Translations under genes and position numbers: made by a program
Origin: Tetrahymena thermophila SB210
Lineage: Eukaryota > Ciliophora > Oligohymenophorea > Hymenostomatida > Tetrahymenidae
Assembly: GCF_000189635.1 (NCBI RefSeq)
Contig: NW_002476481.1
Coordinates: 186,001 to 250,000, forward strand
DNA length: 64,000 nt
Reading direction: 5' to 3'
The notes under the pieces: generated by a model
Told to the model about the DNA's origin: nothing
What the model saw: only the letters and a program-made list of their open reading frames with translations
Database searches by the model: none
Shown: one piece after another, positions 39,104-50,661 of the stretch
Layout: every line of letters starts with the position of its first letter
Numbering within the stretch: position 1 is the stretch's first letter

Positions 39104-39227
39104 CCGTGCATTCTCATTAATTAAGGCCAGTTGACAAAAAATGTTTTTTCTCAAAAATTGGCCATATTTAAAAATTCTCTTAAAATGGCCTTAATATAAG
39201 TTGGCCTTAATTAATGAGAATGCACGG
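39104..39227. mobile_element. 124-bp MITE with 26-bp perfect terminal inverted repeats and TA flanks
   Basis: The left end 39104-39129 starts CCGTGCATTCTCATTAATTA and ends AGGCCA. The right end 39202-39227 is its exact reverse complement. The element is flanked by TA on both sides (39102-39103 and 39228-39229), consistent with a Tc1/mariner-type TA target duplication. The paralogous sites near 44790 and 63570 (gagaatacatatatttta) lack it, giving an empty-site comparison. There is no coding capacity, so it is non-autonomous. Confidence 0.92.
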
Positions 39228-39264
39228 TATATTATTTCAATATAATTAATACATTAAGAATAAA

Positions 39265-39345
39265 GGAAAAAAGTAAATATTATTATAATACTTTCTTAAC
39301 GAAAAATACAAAATTTAATAAAAAATATCTTATCTCAAAAGCACA
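39265..39345 (+). promoter_or_regulatory. Orphan conserved 5' flank before gene F
   Basis: Matches the flank preceding the ATG exons of E, G, I and J (taaaggaaaaaagtaaatat, then aaatacaaaatttaataaaa). After AAAAGCACATTC the sequence jumps to what is intron 1 in the paralogues (aaataattg..). A deletion of roughly 170 bp thus removed the signal-peptide exon while leaving the candidate promoter. Confidence 0.65.
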
Positions 39346-39696
39346 TTCCGCAAAAACAAATAATTGTTTATAAATTAATTAGTGAAGAAATGAAAGCCAA
39401 TAAAATTTTTTAAGCTATTCCATATATCTTTGAAAACATCTTGTTTATATTTTTGATAAAGAAATAAATAAATAACTAATAAACCAACAAATAAGATGAA
39501 TATATTTACTCTACTATTTGACATTTTTATAAATTTTAAAGTTTTTCCAAATTTTCTGCTTGCTGAATATTTGACTCAAGCATTATGAGCTAAAAAAAGA
39601 AATCTAATTTATTCGAATAGAATATTAGTTTTATAATAATTAATGATAAAAATATAAAAATACAATTCATTATATTTTTAATAAATTGTTAAATAG

Positions 39697-42600
39697 ATCA
39701 AAATTTATGAAGAGACAGAAAAAGTACAGATTTAATATTCATAGCCTTCTCTCAGAGCTTCAAGGCTACTAATATATAACACTGATAAATGTAATTATAT
39801 TGGATAGTAAACATCGTGTTGCACGAATATGTTATAACCAACAATGTAAATAATCTTAATTAATTTTTTATCAGAAAACATTAAAATGTTTTTATTTTTA
39901 CTTAATACTCTAAAATGACTACAACAAATAAATATTTTTATTCATCATGATATCATAATATTGAATTAAATTAATTTTGTTGATTAACTTTCTAACAAAA
40001 TTAAAAATTATTTTCTTAATCTAATTAGATTAAAGTGAATTCACTCACTAGTTTGCAATTTCAAAAAATTATTATAGAATATTTTTTTTTTCTAAGTCTT
40101 TAAATATAAATAAATAAATCAGTTTCAATATAATTAAAAAAGGAAAAATAGTATTGATTATTTTAATTAAATTTTTATGACCACTTTCTTTTAATTCTTT
40201 GTTAATTTCAAGTTTTATTTAAAAAACGTCATCCATTAATTACTAAGAAAATAAATAGATTAATAATTAAAAAGATTTTTATATATTTTAATAATAATTT
40301 TTAAGACATAAAAATAATATTCTATTTAAATTATAGATAAGAATGTCATTTTTGTACTTATATCTGTTTGTAATGTAGTTAGTATCATTATTGCTTAGAT
40401 TGTCTATCAAATCATACATTTATTAATCAAAATGGGTAAAAATTTGATTTTTTTTTTCATTAGAAATACATCTTTTTTTTAAAAGCTAATGCTTAGATAC
40501 ATGCGATACTTCAAATGGTTATTTTCAACTACCATTTTTATATAAACCAAATACACCTCCATAACCTTAATAACCTTAATAGCGAAAAGGAACTTAATGT
40601 TTACAATGCCATTAAAGCTGTAAGACTTGCTTTGGAATAAATTAAAATAATTGTTTATCCTGTCAAGATTCCTTTTATCTTTACCAAGATAAGTAATATT
40701 GATTCAAAAATAAAATTTAGATGAAAAGTTATTTATTTCTAACAATTAAAGTACATGTTTGAGTACTTGCGATACTTAAAATGGCTATTATATTTACAAC
40801 GGTTAGTGTTTACCATGCGATTCTACATGTAAAACCTGTAATGGTTCAATTTGTTTATCCTGCCAACATTCGCTTTATCTTTATTAAAATGGGTAAATAA
40901 ATTTTGTTTCTAAGTTATTTTTATGAAAAATTCTTTACATTATACAATCTAAAGTACATGTTTAAGTACTTGCGATACCAATAATGGTTATTTCACTCAA
41001 GATAGTTAGTGTCTTCCATGTCATTCTTCCTGCCAGACTTGTAATGGCTAATCTAACTAAAACTGTTTGTCTTGTTAAAATTCCTTATATCTTTATTAAA
41101 ATAAGTAAAATGAATAATTAGTATATATTTAAATGATAATTAATTTTAAATATTTCATAGAACATGTTTAAGTACTTGTGATACCTAAAATGGATATTAC
41201 ATTGATGGTACCTAATGTTTATCTTGTGATCCTACCTGTTAGACATGCACTGGTTAATCTAGCTAAAATTGTTTAACTTGCAAATCATCCTTTCAACTTC
41301 AAAATAGGTAAAAAATAAATATATTTGTTTGTTTGTTTGTTTCTCAACATTTTTAAATGAAAAATTTATAAAACTATTCAATAAAAATAGTTTGTGCTTG
41401 ATTATTTGCGATACTTAAAATGGTTATTATGTTTAAGGAAATTCATGTCTTCCATGCAATTCTACCTGTAAAACTTGTAATGGGTCATCTAATCAAAATT
41501 GCTTGTCTTGTAAGCCTTCCTTCTATCTTTATCAAGATAAGTAATTAAAATTGCTAATAATTTATGTTCATCAAACATTTAATTTAACTATATTTTTAAT
41601 ACCTGTTTAAGTTATTATGATACTTAAAACATATTTATTTAAATTATTTAAAAAGAATTTAGTAAAATGAGGCTGGTTCTTGCTAGTCTTGTGATTAATC
41701 ATGTCTTAAATGTTAAGGTCCTTCAAATAAAGATTGTATAACTTGCAAAAAAAATTATATTTTATTGCCAACTCTCAGAAAGTGTGCTTTGTGTGAAGAA
41801 GGATATTTCTTCAATCAAAGCAGTTGTGATTAGTGTGATTAAACATGTTTGACATGCACGGGTAAGAATAAATAAGATTGTATAGATTGTAGACAAGGTT
41901 TGATTTTAAGCAGTGTATCAAAAACTTGCGAGAAAAGTAGCTAAGTATAAAATGAGTAAGAGAGAATAAAATATAGCTAAGATACAGGTTGCTATGACTA
42001 AAAATAGTAGTAAGTTGTAAGTACTTGCTTAGATTAAATTGAAAATAGTTAATCAAATACTAAAATTCTTGACACATTATTTATCGTAAATCTATCTCTT
42101 ATTGCAGTTTCATCTATTTTCACACCTTTAGGTTCAAGTCTGGGTTGGATTTTTATTCAAAATTAATAGCTTTTGGGTAATTACATATTTGCTTATAAGC
42201 TGGTTCCACTAAGGATGAATCAACTTGAAATGAAATCAAGCTACGCTCATCACTTTTTTACAATTATTAGCAATATTGTTATTGTTAAAACTAATAATGA
42301 AGCAATACTATTTTAACTTAAATAATTTAACACTCTCTTTACAATCAACGATTTTTGGAGTAGTTTTTTAAATAACTGTTTTGTAGCCTTAATTGTTTTT
42401 GGATTTTGCTTTGGAATTCTTATTATTTTTATATGTCTCAATTTAAGACAAATTTAAGACTAGACTAATAGTAGAGTAAAAAAAATATATTTTTATATCA
42501 AGTGGAATATGTTTGTTAACATTTACAGGCTCATCTCAAGCTTTTTGATTTTTAACACAATATTTATTTTTTTCTGGAAAAAAGATTTTAGTATGTCAGA

Positions 42601-43416
42601 CTTGATTGGCATATTGTTATTTTCTATCTTCTATTTAATCTTGTAATTATATTGGAATGCAATAATTGGATGCAAATACTAATCTATACCTTACAAGGAT
42701 ATTGCTTAATTTAGCAACTTAGTATAAAATATTGAGATTTCTAATACTTCTTAAAGAATATTTTGGTTGCTATTTGAATGGAAAAAAGTAATAATTTCAG
42801 TCATATAAGCCATATTTATCTTTGATTAAGAGAAGCTTTAGATAAGTTGCTGGATACATATAGGATTAAATTCATTTTTTATAATTTACATTTTCATATA
42901 AAACCCTTTTATAGAGAGAACAGCGAATTCAATTATTATAGTATAAGAGTTTATATATCTTACAGCAATTGTATTTCTTGGAGTCATCTTTACTTAAGAT
43001 AGACAAATAAATTCGTACAATATTCCAGAATTAAATTTAAATATGCGAAATGGTAATATTTATTTAATTTTTTAGAATTAGAAAGATAAATGTTTTATAT
43101 TAAAACATAAAATCTTTTTAAAGAAATGATCTTAAGAATAATTAGATGTTTATTAATTTCTTAATATTTATTTACTTAAATAGCGTATAGAATTGCAATG
43201 TATTTAAATCTAGGATTATCAATATGTGTACTAGCTTTTATTTTAATTCAAAAAGTTTGGAACTACTTTAAAATGATTAGAAAAATAAATAGTATTAATA
43301 AAAATTAAATAACTACAGGCAATGTGAATATGGTTGAGTAAATGACTGATTCTAATATAGAAAAACTATTTGAAATGCTAAACTAACCAAAAAAGAAAAA
43401 TTAATTAAACTAGTGA
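39697..43416 (+). CDS. Gene F: family member lacking its signal-peptide exon (890 aa visible)
   Basis: Exons: 39697-39845, 40337-40435, 40486-40692, 40752-40892, 40955-41104, 41161-41307, 41391-41540, 41656-43052, 43184-43416. All join in frame from exon 2 to the stop. Exon 2 keeps the CC motif. Exon 4 carries a unique Pro/Gln insertion (TPPQPQQPQQRKGT). Module exons follow the family pattern. The C-terminal region with about eight hydrophobic segments is intact, and the end reads MLNQPKKKNQLNQ-stop, as in I but not E or G. The signal exon found in every close paralogue is missing, so the product would not enter the secretory route normally unless a different first exon exists. The long open frame argues for a recent loss, or for use as a donor of sequence. 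Confidence 0.72.
41600..41630 (+). pseudogene. Truncated module remnant in gene F
   Basis: Thirty-one bases encoding TCLSYYDTQN, the start of the module intact in gene I at 60890. They run directly into the intron sequence that precedes the last exon (atatttatttaaattattta). This marks a deletion that removed the rest of the module and the following ones. Gene G has the same junction. Confidence 0.8.
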
Positions 43417-44934
43417 AACCAAAATTGACACTAATTTGTTTAAAATATTTTTATCTTTTTATGTAATATTTCATATTTATTTGTTATAAATGAAATCAAA
43501 TCACAAATAAATATTCAGTAATTATTTTTGCTTACCCTACTATTTTCTAGAAAATTTCTAACTTTAAGCAGCTTAAATTTTAAGTTTAAATCATTTTTAA
43601 TGATATTTTTAAATAATTTATAAGCTTTAATTCTGAATGATTATTTATGATAGCTTATATATTTAATTTATTTTAATAATGAAATCAAGTGTAAAAAAAT
43701 GTTTAAGTTTGTAGATTTAATAATACTAAATGATAAAATTTCTCAGTTTAATTAGAGTAATTCTTCTTAAATATAATTTTGACATTTCATAACCTAGATC
43801 ATAAATAAATGTAAATTTTATTCTTTCAAGATTCTAATAAGTAATAATTAATCAGATTTAATAGATTTAATTTGTGATTGGATAATTTCAAATATGAAAA
43901 GATTTATATTTATAATTAAAATTCTTTCATTAATTAATTAAATTAGAGTTGTGTAAAATTGATATAGTGGAAAGATTAATTAATCATTAGACAGACGAAT
44001 TAAAAAAAGAAAAGTAAATTTAATTTCTACTTACAGTATTTTCTGACCACAAAGTGTTTTTTATTATTTTTAAATCTTTTATTTTTTCGCTTGTTATTTT
44101 TAAAACAACGAATCGATTATTTATTAAATAAAAAATACGTTAGTGTCTGTAAAGTTTAAATCTATAAATATATTAAAATAAATGAGTGTATTTAGATAAT
44201 AAAATAATATTTAAAATAAATGTATAAAATTTTTCATCTAAATAAAGTTGTATTATTATAATAAATAAAGATTAAATCTTTTCTATATCTTTTAATACAT
44301 TCAATAGACCTTTTCTTTGACTAAAATGATGAAGATTTATTTATTGTGAATTAAATATGATTAAAATAAATTAATTTTATCATATTTAAATCTTGTTAAA
44401 GTAATTCTATTATTTGGTTTAGCCTTTATTTTTATATTTCCATAAAATTATTTTTTAGCTAAAACTTATTATTTATTTTTTATTTCTTATTTTATACAAG
44501 ATATTTTTATGAAATAAAATCAAAAATTATCTTAATAGATTTATGTGCTAAAATAATTACTACTATTATTTTTTGTAGATATTATTTTTATAAATGCAGT
44601 TAATTTAAACATTAAGCAATCGAATTGTATTTTTTTTAATTTTTAAGACTGTAAGTTAAGCAAATAAATAAATAGACAAATTAAATTAGAACCTTAATTA
44701 AAAATTGTATGGTGAATTAAGTGTACAATTTAATAAATAAGTCTGAAATAATTATTTGATTATCCACATACAATTAGTTATTTATTAATTTGAGAATACA
44801 TATATTTTACTTCAATATAATTAATACATTATGAATAAAAGAAAAAAGTAAATATTATTATACTTTTTTAACAAAAAAATACAAAATTTAATAAAAAATA
44901 TCTTGACTCAAAAGTAGATTCTCATAAGTATAAA
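43417..44934. other. Intergenic F-G
   Basis: No gene is seen. The first about 150 bases match the sequence after gene I almost exactly. The middle carries the recurrent spacer (cataacctagatcataaata, later ttaattaatcattagacaga). The last about 110 bases are the conserved 5' flank before the ATG of G. Confidence 0.6.
44825..44934 (+). promoter_or_regulatory. Conserved 5' flank of gene G
   Basis: Shares ttaacaaaaaaatacaaaat and aaaaatatcttgactcaaaa with the flank of gene J, and more loosely with E and I. Candidate core promoter and 5' UTR; function is inferred only from position and conservation. Confidence 0.4.
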
Positions 44935-47900
44935 ATGGATTTGAAATTATTTATCCTGATTTTCATGTGGAAAGTAATATTTGCATAAAAAACGGATACA
45001 GATTTGAAATAAAAGGTAAATAATAAATAATTTTGATTTACAGCTAAAACATCTTAAGCAGCGAAAGAATTTTTAAGTTATACTTTTAAAATGCTTCTTT
45101 AAATTTTATCCATATTTTAAACTTCAAAGACAAATAATAGTACAAATTAGCTATAAAATGAAAGCCAATAAAATTTTGTAAGCTATGCAATAAATGTTTC
45201 AAAACATCTTGTTTTAAAATCATATTTTTGGTATATAAATAAATAACTAACTAATAAGACTAATACATACATGTATTTACTCTACTATTTGATATTTTTT
45301 TAAATGTTAAAGTTTTTCCAAATTTTCTTTTCACCTGTTGAACGTTTGACTCAAATATTTTAGTCTAAAAAATAAATCGAATTTATATTTTAAAGAATAT
45401 TAGTTTTATAATAATTATTGATAATAAAAAATCATAAAAATAAAATTCACTATATTTTTAATAAATTATCAAATAGATCAAAATTTATCAAGAGACTGAA
45501 GAAGTACTAATATAATCTTCATATCCTTCTCTAAGAGCTTCAAGAAATCTACAAAATAATCAATATTTTATTAGTTAAAATTAATGTACTTATATTATTG
45601 GATAGTAATCATGTTGCACTAATTTGTTATAAGCAGGAGGAGCGTATATAAATATTAATTAATTTCTTTATCATAAAACATTAAAATGTTTTTTATTACT
45701 TATAACTCTAAAATGGCCTACTTCTAAATATTTTTATTCATCACGATATCATAATATTGAATAAAAATAATTTTGTTAATTAATTTTCTAACAAAATTAA
45801 AAATTAATTTCTTAATCTAGATCAAAGTGTGAGTGCATTCACTAGTTTGAAATTTCAAAAAATTAATATAGAATATTATTTTTTAAATCTTTAAACATAA
45901 ATAAATAAATCAGGTTGAAAAATCATTAAAAAAGGAAAAATAGTATTGATTATTTTAATTAAATTTTTATTACCACTTTCTTTTAATTTTTTGTTAATTT
46001 CAAGTTTTATTTAAAAAACTTCATCCATTATTTACTTAGAAAATAAATAGATTAATAATTAAAAAGATTATAATATTATTTAAAACATTTATTTAATCAT
46101 TTTTAATACATAAAATTATATTTTACTTAAATAATTAATAGTTTAAATTGTTCAAATTGTTAAACCTGTTTGTAATGTTAAAATAAATATTATTGCTTAG
46201 ATTGTGTTTTAAGGTCATAATTTATTAATGAAAATGGGTAAAAATTTAATTTTTTTTTTCATTAGAAATACATTTTTTTTAAAGCTATTGCTTAGGTGTA
46301 TGCGATGCTAAAAATGGTTATTATACGCTAAACTTTTAATATAAAAAAACTTCCTCACCTAATTTATCTTATGGAAATTAATGTTTAAAATGCCATTAAA
46401 GCTGTAAGACTTGCAATGGAAATTCAGAAAATAATTGTTTAACATGTCAAGATTCCCTTTAACTTTAGCAAAATAAGTAATATTGATTTATAGAAAAAGT
46501 TAAGATGAAAAATTCTTTATTTCAAACAATTAAAGTACATGTATCTGTGATACTTAAAACGGCTATTATAGTCAAAACGGTTCATGTTTAAAATGCAATT
46601 CTACATGTAAAACCTGTAATGATGGTTCAACTTGTTTATCCTGTCAACCTTCGCTTTATCTTTATTAAAATGGGTAAATAAAATTTGTTTCTAAGTTATT
46701 TTTATGAAAAATTTTTTATATTAACCAATCTAAAGTACATGTTTAAGTACATGCGATATCAATAACGGTTATTTCACTCAAGATAGTTAGTGTCTTCCAT
46801 GTCATACTTCCTGTCTAACTTGTAATGGGCCATCTAATCAAAATTGTTTGTCCTGTAAGCTATCCTCCTATCTTTATCAAGATAAGTAAATAAAATTGCC
46901 AATAATTTATGTTTATCAAACATTTATTAATTTTAATATATTATTACTACCTGTTTAAGTTATTGCGATATTTAAAACGTTTTTATTTAAATTATTTAAA
47001 AAGAATTTAGTAAAATGAGGCTGGTTCTTGTTTATCTTGTGATTAATCATGTCTTAAATGTTAAGGTCCTTCAAATAAAGATTGTATAGCTTGCACAAAA
47101 AATTATATTTTATTAACAACTCTTAGAAAGTGTGCTTTATGTGAAGAAGGATATTTCTTCAATCAAAGCAGTTGCGATTAGTGTGATCAAACATGTTTGA
47201 CATGTACAGGTAAGAATAAATAAGATTGTATAGACTGTAGACCAGGTTTAATTTTAAGCAGTGTGTCAAAAACTTGCGTGGAAAGTAGTTAAGTATAAAA
47301 TGAATAAAAGAAAATAAAATAAAGCTAAGAAACAGGTTGCTATGACTAAAAATAGTAGTAAGTTGTAAGTACTTGCTTAGATTAAAATGAAAATAGTTAA
47401 TCAAATACTAAAATTCTTGAAACCTTATTTATAGTAAATCTATCTCTTATTGCAGTTTCATCCATTTTCGCACCTTTAGGATCAAGTCTAGGTTGGATTT
47501 TTATTCAAAATTAATAACTTTTGGGTAATTACATATTTGCTTATAAGCTGGTACCACTATGGATGAATCAACTAGAAATGAAATCAAGCTACGCTCACCA
47601 CTTTTTTACAATGATTAGCAATATTGTTATTGTTAAAACTAATAATGAAGCAATACTATTTTAATTTAAATAATTTGACACTCTCTTTACAATCAACGAT
47701 TTTTGGAATAGTTTTTTAAATAACTGTTTTGTTGCCTTAATTGTTTTTGGGTTTTGCTTAGGAATTCTTATTATCTTTTTCTGTTTAAATTTAAGAGAAA
47801 TCTAAGAAGACTAAAATAATAGCTTAATAAAAAAAATATATCTTTATATCAAGTGGAATATGTTTGTTAACATTTACAGGCTCATATCAAGCTTTCTGAT

Positions 47901-48775
47901 TTTTAATTTAGTATTTATTTTTTTCTGGAAAAAAGATTTTGGCATGTCAGACTTGATCAGCATATTAGTATTTTCTATCTTCTATTTGATTTTATATTTA
48001 TATTGGAATACAATAATTGGATGTAAATACTAATCTATACCTTACAAGGATATTGCTTAATTTAGCAACTTAGTATAAAATATTGAGATTTCTAATACTT
48101 CTTAAAGAATATTTTGGTTGCTATTTGAATGGAAAAAAGTAATAATTACAGTCATATAAGCGATATTTATCTTTGATTAAGAGAAGCTTTAGATAAGTTG
48201 CTGGATACATATAGGATTAAATTCATTATTTATAATTTACATTTTCATATAAAACCCTTTTATAGAGAGAACAGCGAATTCAATTATTATAGTGTAAGAA
48301 CTTATATATCTTACAGCAATTGTGTTTCTTGGAGTTATCTTTAGTTAAGATATTGAGATTAATCCATACAATATATCTGAATTAAATTCAAATATGCGAA
48401 ATGGTAATATTTTGTTTAATTTTTTACAAACAGCTAAATATTTATAAAAAACAAAACATAAAATATTTTAAAAAAGAAATCTACTCATAAATAATTTGAT
48501 GTTTATTTTAATATCTTTTTAATTAAATAGCATATAGAATTGCAATGTATGTATATCTAGGATTATCTATTATTGTACTAGCATTTATTTTAATGCAAAA
48601 GGTTTGGAACTACTTTAAAATACTAAGAAAAACTAATGATATGAATAAAAGTTAAACCACCACTGGCAACATGAATATGGTTGAGTAAATGACTGATTCT
48701 AACATAGAAAAATTATTTGAAATGCTAAACTAATCAAAAAGCAAGAATCAATTTCACTGGAAAAACCAAAATTGA
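44935..48775 (+). CDS. Gene G: shortest Cys-module membrane protein of the array (822 aa)
   Basis: Exons: 44935-45015, 45477-45643, 46142-46237, 46285-46476, 46536-46673, 46736-46885, 47004-48403, 48531-48775. They sum to 823 codons with stop, with all junctions in phase. Signal peptide MDLKLFILIFMWKVIFA. Exon 2 has the CC motif (SCCTN). Only four separate module exons remain, plus two or three modules in the last region. A truncated module (46949-46978) sits in the last module intron and shows how the ectodomain shrank. There are about eight hydrophobic segments from about residue 415. The end HWKNQN-stop matches the family. Probable plasma-membrane protein; no function assignable. Confidence 0.87.
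46949..46978 (+). pseudogene. Truncated module remnant in gene G
   Basis: Encodes TCLSYCDIQN and then fuses to the intron ahead of the final exon, at the same breakpoint as in gene F (41630). F and G therefore share one ancestral deletion or have been homogenised. Confidence 0.8.
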
Positions 48776-50661
48776 AATAATTTATTTTACATATTTTATA
48801 TTTAAATGTAATATGAATAAGGAAAGTCAATTCAAAAATAAATAATAAGTAATTATTTATATTATAACCCTCATATTTTTCCATTCATTTTGAAAATTAT
48901 AAGACCCCCTTTTTTCCAAATTAGGGGAGGGGGGAGTCTTATTATACAGCAGTAAGATTTGCTTACAAAAAATATAGGTTAGCAACTCTCTCCACTAATA
49001 AATTAAGAATAAAGCACAATTTAAGTGTATATATAGTACATACATATATTATTATATTTGATATTTCTTTTTACTAATAAAGTTAAATTATAATTTTTTA
49101 TTGATATCTACTTGACTAATTTTTAATAAAAATATACATTGATTTACAATTTATAAAAGAGAATATCAAAAATAAAGAAAACAAAGTTTAAATATATTTA
49201 GTAAATCCAAATATTTTATTGTGTAATATTAGATTTTCTTTTAATTAAAGTGTTTTTTATTACTTTAAATTGTAATCTTCCTGACCTTATTTTAATTTAA
49301 TATAATTAAAATTTACCTGAATTTAAAAGAAAATTTTTTGATCACAGGAATTACTTTTTCAAAAAAGGAAAACTAAGCTGTAGCATTTGATGAATTATTA
49401 TTATTATTTTTTTAATATAAAAATATATTCAAAACCTGTAATTAGTTTATCATTTTATTTAAAGAAAATATAGATTTTAAAAAAGTATTTATAATATTTA
49501 TTTATAATCTTATAATTTGAATAATCTATTTATTTATGTATTTTTTTTATTCTTCTTTTGTTAAAATTTTTTATTTATATGGCTTTAATCAGATTTTACT
49601 TATGTAAGAATATTTATTCTAAGTAATTAATTTCATCTTAATTTTTATTTATGAAATTGATTAATGTTTATTTGAATAAATAGTGTAAACAAGTCCTATC
49701 CTAATCTTTGTAAAGTAAATAAAAGATGGATATTTTTACTTAATTAATAAAAGGTTTCTATTTAAGCTTAAAATTCTACTAAAGTATTGTAAAATTTGCT
49801 AATTTAAATATGGCATGTTTAAGATTATAATATATATCTTCGTTTTTATTTAAAATAGAATAAAATATAAACTGGTATAAACTTTAATGAGAACGAAGGA
49901 AGGAAGCAATTAATAAATTAATTTACACTTCAGGATGGTAAAATCGAACAAGGTGAAATAATTAACAAATAAATATTAATTTGATCTACTTCTTATAATC
50001 ACAAAAAAACTAGATAGCCTTTTAAATTATTAGAGCAGATATTTACAATAAAATAAAACCTTTATATAAATTTAATTAATAAAAATGACAAAATGCTTTG
50101 ATGACTTCAAAAAAAGAATTTTTCAGAATTAAAATTCAATCTTAAACTAAAGTTAATCATTAACCATAAAATTAATTTCGTATTTTTGCTTAACATTAAT
50201 TAATTTACACAAGCTTTTTTACTAGAAGATGTTATACAAAATTAACAAAGGAACTCTTCATGATAAATGAAATATTATTTGAGTAATTATTTGTAAAGTC
50301 TATTTTTAAAGTAATTTATTTAATATATAAATGAAATTTGAATATTATTTTTTTTAATTTATTTCTGCTTTATTTAATTGTAAAAACTAGAGTAAAAAAT
50401 AAATAAATACAATATAGTTCGACTCTTAAAAAAGAGCAAAAAAACTAACTAGAAAAATTTACATATATTAATTACATACAATATATCTCTTACTATAAAG
50501 TGAGAAGGCACATAATTAAAAAATACAATATAAATATTAAATATCAATTTTAAAATCAAAAAGTAAGAAAAGTATTCATTATTAATCTGATAGAGATCCA
50601 CAACAAATAACAATTGATACAAATATTTGAGTTGAAAAGAAGTATTTTAGAAGAAGAAAAA
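48776..50661. other. Intergenic G-H
   Basis: About 1.9 kb with no coding or RNA gene recognised. It includes a GC-rich imperfect hairpin at 48899-48942, listed separately. Unlike the other spacers of the E-J part, it lacks the duplicated 5' flank, consistent with H belonging to an older lineage. Confidence 0.55.
48899..48942. repeat. C-rich/G-rich imperfect inverted repeat
   Basis: Arms ATAAGACCCCCTTTTTTCC and GGGGAGGGGGGAGTCTTAT flank a short AT loop. The left arm on the opposite strand contains AAAAAAGGGGG. G/C runs of this length are exceptional in this DNA. It could be a fold-back element end, a regulatory hairpin, or chance. Confidence 0.7.

Larger units (their letters stand above)
37010..39696. 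other. Intergenic E-F, with duplicated spacer blocks and an orphan 5' flank
   Basis: About 37130-37860 and about 37895-38620 are two diverged tandem copies of the same spacer, about 765 bp apart. Both contain the atgcttgct... stretch, tttaatttatgatagtt, and later cataaccta..aataaatgtaa. A third copy is at about 56280-56600. A MITE is inserted at 39104-39227. At 39265-39345 lies the conserved 5' flank seen before E, G, I and J, but the following signal-peptide exon is absent. Confidence 0.65.

Noticed and set aside
39346..39520. Alternative start for gene F at the ATG near 39388 (MKANKIFQAIP)
   Set aside because: The same sequence lies inside intron 1 of G (45169 onward) and J, it is not a signal peptide, and the frame reaches a TGA before exon 2.
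41811..42056. 81-codon minus-strand ORF, with a near copy at 47159-47404
   Set aside because: Both are antisense to the same conserved part of the last exon in genes F and G. Their similarity to each other reflects the paralogy of the sense strand.
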